Part shown: piece after piece, positions 57,696 to 64,000 of the stretch
Position numbering within the stretch: the stretch's first letter is position 1
Layout: the number at the start of each line of letters is the position of its first letter
NCBI RefSeq assembly: GCF_963678975.1
Contig: NC_089272.1
Location: 620,001 to 684,000 of the forward strand
DNA from: Dysidea avara
Lineage: Eukaryota > Porifera > Demospongiae > Dictyoceratida > Dysideidae
Direction of reading: 5' to 3'
Length of the DNA: 64,000 bases
Notes under the pieces: generated by a model
The model's database searches: none
What the model was told of the DNA's origin: nothing
The model's input: only the letters and a program-made list of their open reading frames with translations
Made by a program: the position numbers and the translations under genes

Positions 57696-58311
57696 GTGAC
57701 CCGCAGAGCGAAAACCCGGCTAGTTTGCATTTTTATCAAACTTCTTTTTATAACTTCTTTGTTATCCAGAGGGAAAAACCAATGGGCTTAGCCTTATCTG
57801 GTGAATAGCTGTGGAGTTATAGCGATAGACAGCAAGAAGTGCAAAACAATCAATTTGTACAGTGACTATACGGAAAAAAATATAGGTGCTCATTTAATTG
57901 ATCATAACTCACAAAGGAAACAAGCCATGGAGATAGGACTTGGCCCTTTGTCTTCACAAAGAATTGGGACATTCAGCAAGGTATGATTTTTGCCCTAAAT
58001 ATTAAGCAAAAGGATGTTTAAACTTAGAAACGGTGACGTTTATGTAATATTTCAAAAACAAATGACCATAATTCACATTTGCTTCATGGCACGTGAAACT
58101 AAACCAAGATATTCTTACTTACCATGAACTGGTGAATCCGTTGGTCAGTTAGTTATCTCAATTGGAGCTTTGTTTCACTGTTTACTGAAGCAATTAAAGT
58201 GCTCGTAAAATTATTTCTGTAGTATGCATTTTTACCCAATGTATTTTAATGCGATTTTTCTCAAACACAGAATTATATGCAAACTAGTCGGGTTTTTGCT
58301 CAGCGGGTCAC
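57696..58311. mobile_element. MITE with GTGACCCGC ends, 616 bp
   Basis: The left end GTGACCCGCAGAGCGAAAAC and right end are inverted over about 35 bases, including CTAGTTTGCAT. Flanking GTAT on both sides (57692-57695, 58312-58315) may be a 4-bp target duplication. Partial relatives are at 52.2-52.9 kb and perhaps 3.06 kb. Confidence 0.7.
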
Positions 58312-58389
58312 GTATACTTATCCATGATCTTGGGGAAGTTTCAGCTCTAATTTATTTGCATCAATTGTAAAAGTTAATTAAACCCTCAC

Positions 58390-58650
58390 TGTCAACTGGA
58401 TCAAGACCGAGCTGTTGTCTTCTCACGTTGGTAAGAGCAAACTCCAGTATACGCCAAGTAGCATTGGAAGTTAACTTCAACCACTTGTCTAGTGCTCTCA
58501 TAAAACAATCAACATATTGCTGATAATCTTTCTTGATAATATCAAGTACATCAAGTTCTAGTCCCAACTCTATTGCTATGTTATGCCAATTAGCTGCATA
58601 TTTCCTAGTAACAAATCTGTTGAGGTCTTTCAATGTTGGAGTATCATCCT
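58390..58650 (-). CDS. Death-fold exon (DD4) of the - strand NLR, phase 1-1
   Basis: The acceptor is GACCTATAG, the donor GACA/GTGAGG, and the 261 bases are 2+258+1. The product reads KYAANWHNIAIELGLELDVL, then IIKKDYQQYVDCFMRALDKW, TSNATWRILEFALTNVRRQQ and LGLDPVDS, a well-preserved Death fold. The intron and exon borders on its 5' side match those of DD3 at 18.0 kb closely (for example the TATCATGTGTGACCT before the acceptor). It lies 6.5 kb upstream of NLR-B on the same strand, so it most likely supplies that receptor's signalling domain. Confidence 0.82.
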
Positions 58651-58706
58651 CTATAGGTCACACATGATACTGGTAATGGTAATAATATACAATACAAGTC
58701 ACTCAC

Positions 58707-58754
58707 TATTTTTAATTTGATCAATTACTACTGCACCCTCCACTGTTCTTAGAT
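58707..58754 (-). CDS. 48-nt microexon before DD4
   Basis: Homologue of the microexon at 17.9 kb: acceptor GTAGTAG, 48 bases (2+45+1), donor GTGAGTG. The peptide contains VEGAVVIDQIKN. It splices to DD4 through an AAG codon, exactly as on the + strand. Confidence 0.78.
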
Positions 58755-59226
58755 CTACTACAAAGGATAGTGTCATTAATTTACAATACTACGTATACCA
58801 GTACCTGCCTTTTGTAATAATTTATTTTGCACTTTCCCATACATGCATATATGTAGTACACAAACTTTATTAACCACCAATTACAATTATAGACAACTCC
58901 ACACTGTCATCTAATCTGTCCATACGTACTTCTGTGTCTATGATCCTGCTAGATCACTACTAATCTTTACCTTGCTGCATATACACCCTTACACAACTGA
59001 TTACATAATGACAAAGATATGCATGCATCTTGTATAAAAATAAAAATGATAAGTATGTTACGTATTTGTGCATGCTAGAATTATCAGTTGACCGCAGAGT
59101 GAAGCTATATAACATTGTTATCAACAAAACAGCAATCACCAGTGCATGAATGATGGGTCTGTGAATGTATAAGGGACAAGAGATTAGACATGTCCACAAA
59201 TCCAACAACATTTAGGCTGCTTCACT

Positions 59227-59652
59227 TAGGGCTGAGTGATACTACCGTTTTAGCAATATATCGTGATATTTTGAAAGTATCGATATCGCGATATTTTGTT
59301 ATTAACTATCGTGATACCATGCCTGTACATTACTGTCATTAAAAATTGTCATGCAGTACTAGGCTAAGAATCCTAGTAAATGATAAAGTCCACCCATCTG
59401 GTTTCCCCTGCAGAGAGGTGTGAACACCATAACAACCTCAAAGCATGTGTTACAATAACTGTTACTGTAAACAAGGATGATAGTGGCTAGTTTGCTATCA
59501 CCTATAAGGACTTCCTGCAGGAATGCTGAGCAATATGCTATGTAGCACCAGCTATGATTGACTTATTTGTAAGTATCGTGAACTATTCAGTATCGTGAAT
59601 AGTGGCTTTAGTATTGATCGTGATACTAAAATGGCAGTAGCGCTCAGCCCTA
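59227..59652. mobile_element. hAT-type MITE, 426 bp
   Basis: It starts TAGGGCTGAGTGATAC and ends with the inverted GCGCTCAGCCCTA. An 8-bp duplication GCTTCACT flanks it (59219-59226, 59653-59660). Internal TATCGATATCGCGATA-like repeats are typical of this type. Confidence 0.85.
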
Positions 59653-59899
59653 GCTTCACTGTCGCTAAACAATCTAGTCAACTTAATTCTCTCTTGTATA
59701 TGTATCAGTATGTACTGTATTCATATATTAATTTCAAGTTAAGCCTTTATAATGCTGCATAGCAGAAAGTGTTGAAATATATAGTACACGTACTATAATA
59801 TGTACGCGTTGAGCTGAATCCTCAAAAACATTTAATAACTCATGGATGCAATTACACATGATCTTGAAATTTGGCTCATTTGTAGTACTGCTTGACCCA

Positions 59900-60151
59900 C
59901 TAAAAATATTTCAAAATCTTTTTGTTCAAATGTTTGACATAATATTCAAAATTTTCACAAAACATTTCCAATGGGGAAGCCATATAAGCACAGTGTCCAT
60001 TATAGCCCTTTCCTGATCTTGTAATGGAGCCAAACTGTACGTGTCTGTTGTTGACACCTTTGCTGTTACCACTAATCATCTGGTTGACTCTGTTGAGAAA
60101 AAATCCACTTAACATTTTTAGCTGTTTTTCAGGATTCAGCAACTTGTACAT
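59900..60151 (-). CDS. 83-codon ORF, unknown
   Basis: An open frame with varied, protein-like composition (SGFFLNRVNQMISGN, CAYMASPLEMFCENFEYY) ending at TGA. It is preceded on its strand by an acceptor-like CTTCTATAG. It could be a 3' exon or a fragment of a transposon protein; I do not recognise the family. Confidence 0.3.
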   Translation of the reverse strand: MYKLLNPEKQLKMLSGFFLNRVNQMISGNSKGVNNRHVQFGSITRSGKGYNGHCAYMASPLEMFCENFEYYVKHLNKKILKYF

Positions 60152-60577
60152 ACTATAGAAGTGTACTCTTCAAAGTAGCAAGCATTAAATTTAGTGTGAG
60201 TTTGTTAGAGTATGCAATTAAATACATATGTTACCATTGTTTATAAGTATACATACCTGTGGTTGAAGGAGTAGGACGTTGGTGAGGGTTCCTCGATGGC
60301 TGTATACCTGTGTAAACACGTGTATCATCATCACGTTAACAACACTTTTACCACTACAAGGAAGGTCAGGCTGACACAGAAAGGCTGGGGCCAACTTTAT
60401 TTTACATAACCATCTCTTCTAGATAAGGACCCTGGGGAATCTCCACTTGGATAATCTTGGTAGAGACAGTATGGAGCCATCTGTGCTGCTGCTATTGCAT
60501 GTCGTAAGATTTTAATACTTTCTTGTTAATATTCCCACAACTAAGAACTTATTCTTACAAGTATTAGGAAATTTTTA
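60152..60577. other. no gene confirmed
   Basis: A proline-rich open segment on the - strand near 60256-60298 has AG/GT borders (PSRNPHQRPTPSTT in one frame) but its 43 bases do not fit the phase 1-1 class, so it was not called. Confidence 0.3.
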
Positions 60578-61495
60578 GTTCAAATATAGGGATCACCACA
60601 AAGGTGTGGGCGTGACCCATGAAAAACATCACCCAAACAGTTCTTAATTTGTAATGTTGTGTAACGGGTTGAACATAGCTGACAAAGAAGCATAATGGAT
60701 ACACTTTTCAGACAATAATTGATATAGCTGGGGTGCGTAACACCATTTCTTTGTTTTGATGTGGTATGCATGGGTTCACCAGTCATAATAATTATTATTT
60801 TTAAAAGTTAACAAACAAGCACACAAAAAATTGGAATTTTCATGGTAAACCTGCAATACTGCATCAAAAGAAAGAATGGCATCGAATTAACAGTTTTGTC
60901 TGAACGTGCACCCACAACTATCAATTATTGAAAAGTGGAGAGTGGCCATTATGCTTTAATTTGTGTTCAGCTACATATTTTCAAGTTACACAGCAATACA
61001 AATAAAGAACAGTACAAGAAGTGCCTCTCACTCCAGTCACATAAAATATGGACAATTCCTGCTACAAACATAGGGAAGCCATCAGCACGCACTACCATAA
61101 ATCAACACCTTGTACTGTCAGCAAAGATAGATGGGCCATGAAAGAGGAAAAAGGTAAGTCCATGATGCGTGCAGTATACATACTGTGGTATACTAAAAGG
61201 CACCTATTGAGCTGAAGCAACGTCTAGTAGTGAAAAAATCAAGTCCGTAGCCTTAGCCACACTTGATCAGACAGATAGTTAGTCAGTAGAAAATTCCACT
61301 GAACAAAAAAAAAATTAAATTTTGTAGCAACTTGCATTTTGGGTCATACTAAAGGCACTTTTGGGCCTGTTAACCAATACTGCCAAGACACCATGAATGT
61401 ATTATGAGGCTAGTTTCTGGTCAATAATTTTTCTGTGAGAAGTTGTAAACCTCCACGATCCCTAATATACAGTACTACCGTACCGTATGATAGCC
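60578..61495. mobile_element. foldback repeat family, copies G: one reversed, one forward
   Basis: 60578-60840 carries the body in reverse (ACGGGTTGAACATAGCTGAC, TGCATGGGTTCACCAGTCAT). 60846-61495 carries it forward, with a GTAAGTCCATGATGCG at about 61153 and the right end ACAGTACTACCGTACCGT. The two halves form a head-to-head inverted pair without the usual hairpin. Confidence 0.65.
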
Positions 61496-62345
61496 TTCAA
61501 AGTACTGTTGTGATACTATACAAAAGGTTATTGGACTGTATGTACGTATGGCAACAAAGAGAAGAATTAATGGGATGGACCATCACTATTGTCAACTACA
61601 CATACACCCTGACTATACAGTAACTGTTACTATTTCATTTCATGTACATAGCTTGTCAATTATAGTACATTCAGGTTAAGCTGATTCACTTAATAACTCA
61701 CATAGTACTGAAGAAGGGACATAGTGAATATGTACAAGCATGTTTGCCATAACTACCAATTTTAGCACAGATACTACTCAGGTTTAAAGCACCAGCTAGT
61801 GATGAAATTTTTTCAAACTAATTTGCTAATTCCCATCTCAAAATATTGTGCATGCATGTTACGTACATGCAACACACAGGAAAGTACATGTTATATTTGT
61901 TAACATATATGTGTACCTCATGTAACATGCATGGATTTCAGAAACTTTCCTCACTTTGCAGCCACTAAATACAAGTCCACATTTCTGAGACAAAACAAGT
62001 GAGCAAAAACAAGCCACCAATTTAGTTAGCACACAAGCAAACACGTCATGAAGGAACTTACTCTAGCAATACACTTTCTACTTCCTGTGGAGGTAACAAG
62101 CTGCTTTCTAAATAATTATGTTAGATACCAGTTGTAGTCTTAAAACTCCTCATGCTTGGTTTAGCACTTTGGCGGGAATTAATAAGTGACCTGGGCTGTG
62201 CCTCGGTTACTAATTAATGCTACGCCTCAGTGACCAAACCACGCCCTGGGATTTTCAACCTACTAAAAACCTACAGTAGGTATCTAACATACTCTCAAAG
62301 CCCTATAGGCCAGCTTTGGGGCTTGCAATTGCAAAAAGAAGTGAT
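61496..62345. other. no gene seen
   Basis: AT-rich sequence, nothing recognised. Confidence 0.4.
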
Positions 62346-62585
62346 ATCTATGCCTAACAGCCAAGCTGTGAAAGGGTGTGGCCTTCCAAAAAGGCCAGGT
62401 TAGAAAAGTTGTGAAATGAAAGGTGGCGGCCAAGGAATGGCTGCAATGATGCTAATCACCATTAAGATGATTGGCATTGACATCATTGCATCAGCTGCCA
62501 CTTATATTTCACAACTTTTTCACCCTGGCCTTTTTAAGGCCTGTACTTTTTTTTCACAGCTTGGCTGTTTTGGTATAGATATGTT
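62346..62585. repeat. compact foldback repeat
   Basis: The arms about 62346-62460 and 62464-62585 are imperfect inverted copies (AACAGCCAAGCTGTGAAA, AAAGTTGTGAAAT, AAAAAGGCCAG and complements) with almost no spacer. Confidence 0.7.
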
Positions 62586-62589
62586 CTAC

Positions 62590-63417
62590 AAAAGATTTTA
62601 TACTTTTATATTACATATGTCATGCTCATACAATACTATACTACCTTGTATTGTATTTCCCAGTCCGTATTGTTTGCAGCATGCATGTTTATAAACAACG
62701 TAATTTTGATAAATTTCATTGACAAAGCAATTGACATACAGTCTTGCCAATTTTCTTCAAGAAAACAATGATGTTTGTAATAATATGCATTGCGTGTGCG
62801 TATTGTGTGTGTGTGTGTCCAGGTGGCTCGAAACAATGTTTGACTGATTAACTTTAGACTATGTCATGCAGAGTATGCTTTGGAGGTATTTAAAATCCAA
62901 TAGATATCCGTTGGTAGGTTGAGAAAACATTTTGTCACATGTGTCACATACTTTACTATTATATTCCAGTCACAATGACTATCAGAAATCATTGCTAGTG
63001 TTGTTAGAAAGTGTTGCTGCATAAAGATAATCGTATTCATCTAGGAAGCCTACCAATGAGTTATATTAGCACTGATTCAATCAGGAAGCTGCCATTACTG
63101 GCAGCAGGAGCTCATAAGCACCGCAAGACACAAAGTGTGTTTACACTTGGTGTGCATTGAATCAGATTGATCACGTTGTTATTGTAAACGCACATTGAAC
63201 TGCACCATACAACTTTGAATTGGGATACCAACCATATGTTGTCCACTTCGATCCAAAGCGATTCACATACCTGTGTAAACAGAAACAGGGTACTGTTGAA
63301 TCAAATTTGTGATCATGTGAGCACTAATTGCATAGGCGGACAAACGTGCGCTAATGATATGGTGGTAAATTGGATGGATAAAGAAGTGTTTCTGATAATC
63401 AGCTGTAACAGACATAG
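62590..63417. other. no gene confirmed
   Basis: Short GT repeat at 62800-62818. A 68-codon + strand frame at 63215-63421 may be part of the pseudogene that follows but shows no motif. Confidence 0.35.
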
Positions 63418-63790
63418 ATAGGCAAGATGATAATGACAGCAGTGTAGTGGACCTGCACGACCAATCTGATGACATAGAAGATGATGGCTCTGATAACCCG
63501 AGTGGAAGCAGTACTGCTTCTGTAAGTGGCACACCACCTTCACACCATAGTAGTGGATGACACAGAAGATATTGTAAAAAGGACAGGGCAGGTATAAAAG
63601 GAAAAGAAGCAAGGGTAAAGTGATAGAAGATGTTATGACAAAAGTGATGACAGATGGGTTGAGAGACAGTGACAGAATGTTTACTGAACTTCAGGAGAAA
63701 AGGCTAAAGTTTGAAGAGTAGCAGAGAAGGGAAGAACACGAATCCCAGCTATGCATGGTACAAATGTTACGAGGTGGAATGGGAGGAAAT
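63418..63790 (+). pseudogene. possible tail of a Harbinger-associated Myb/SANT-like protein
   Basis: An acidic serine-rich stretch (DDNDSSVVDLHDQSDDIEDD, NPSGSSTASVSGTPP) is followed, after a stop and frame change, by basic and coiled-coil-like sequence (KGKVIEDVMTKVMTDGL, ELQEKRLKFEE) and QLCMVQMLRGGMGG. This order resembles the C-terminal part of Myb/SANT-like proteins of Harbinger elements. The DNA-binding domain itself was not found, so the call is tentative. Confidence 0.35.
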
Positions 63791-64000
63791 AGTTTTTACC
63801 CTCAATATGTGACCAGATTTTACAAAACCGATCCAAATCACACATCAGGCAAAATCAAACTAACACCTCCAGTGGACAGCTACACTATCGTACTAGTTTT
63901 GACCTCCAAACTACGTGAGGCTGGTTTCTACAGACGTCTTTTCTGGCTGGTGTGTAGAGCTTGAATACTGGTTTCCAGCCTTGTGAAGGACCTGCTTGGC

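Noticed and set aside
60256..60298. Proline-rich - strand segment with AG and GT borders
   Set aside because: Its length of 43 bases is not compatible with the phase 1-1 class of the neighbouring exons and no domain supports it.

Overview
This is eukaryotic genomic DNA with split genes, AT-rich non-coding sequence, microsatellites and dense DNA-transposon debris. The two large coding exons have a NACHT NTPase followed by ribonuclease-inhibitor-type leucine-rich repeats, and nearby exons encode Death-fold domains. That Death/NACHT/LRR combination, expanded in number, is known from demosponges (for example Amphimedon), so a sponge is the most likely source. The species cannot be named from the sequence. 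No rRNA, tRNA, CRISPR array or bacterial operon was recognised.

Left part (1-33.7 kb, + strand). A series of exon candidates all have AG/GT borders and are all phase 1-1: each adds two bases to finish a codon, stays open, and leaves one base. They include three Death-fold exons (4773-5054, 15118-15420, 18005-18301), linker exons (195-257, 7428-7511, 16137-16289) and two 48-nt microexons (17900-17947, 23423-23470). All match in phase the acceptor of the large NACHT-LRR exon at 33685-36605. They may be one gene more than 30 kb long or several partial NLR genes in a row. The introns are packed with repeats. These include a foldback-repeat family carrying a short conserved peptide, hAT-like elements with 8-bp target duplications, a Kolobok-like element carrying a THAP remnant, TTAA-flanked elements, a BEL/Pao fragment, a broken tyrosine recombinase and a broken pogo-like transposase.

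Middle (36.6-46.7 kb). This is a gap between two convergent NLR genes. It holds a 125-bp Kolobok-type MITE, a 27-bp tandem repeat, an eight-copy 162-bp tandem array, two CpG-rich patches and the tail of a non-LTR reverse transcriptase.

Right part (46.7-64 kb). A 5.1-kb NACHT-LRR exon lies on the - strand (46729-51875) and has an internally multiplied LRR region and a hydrophobic C-terminal tail. Its likely upstream exons, a 48-nt microexon (58707-58754) and a Death exon (58390-58650), are clear paralogues of the + strand pair at 17.9-18.3 kb. Between and beyond them are a Ty3/gypsy scrap, a long TCAG microsatellite, a THAP plus DDE_4 transposase pseudogene, several MITEs and, at the right edge, the tail of what may be a Harbinger-associated protein gene.

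The likely biology is a pair of convergent, tail-to-tail sponge NLR-type innate immune receptors. Each would join an N-terminal Death effector domain to an ATP-dependent NACHT switch and an LRR sensor through short exons of one phase class. All exon joins are inferred from splice motifs and frame; no transcript evidence was available.
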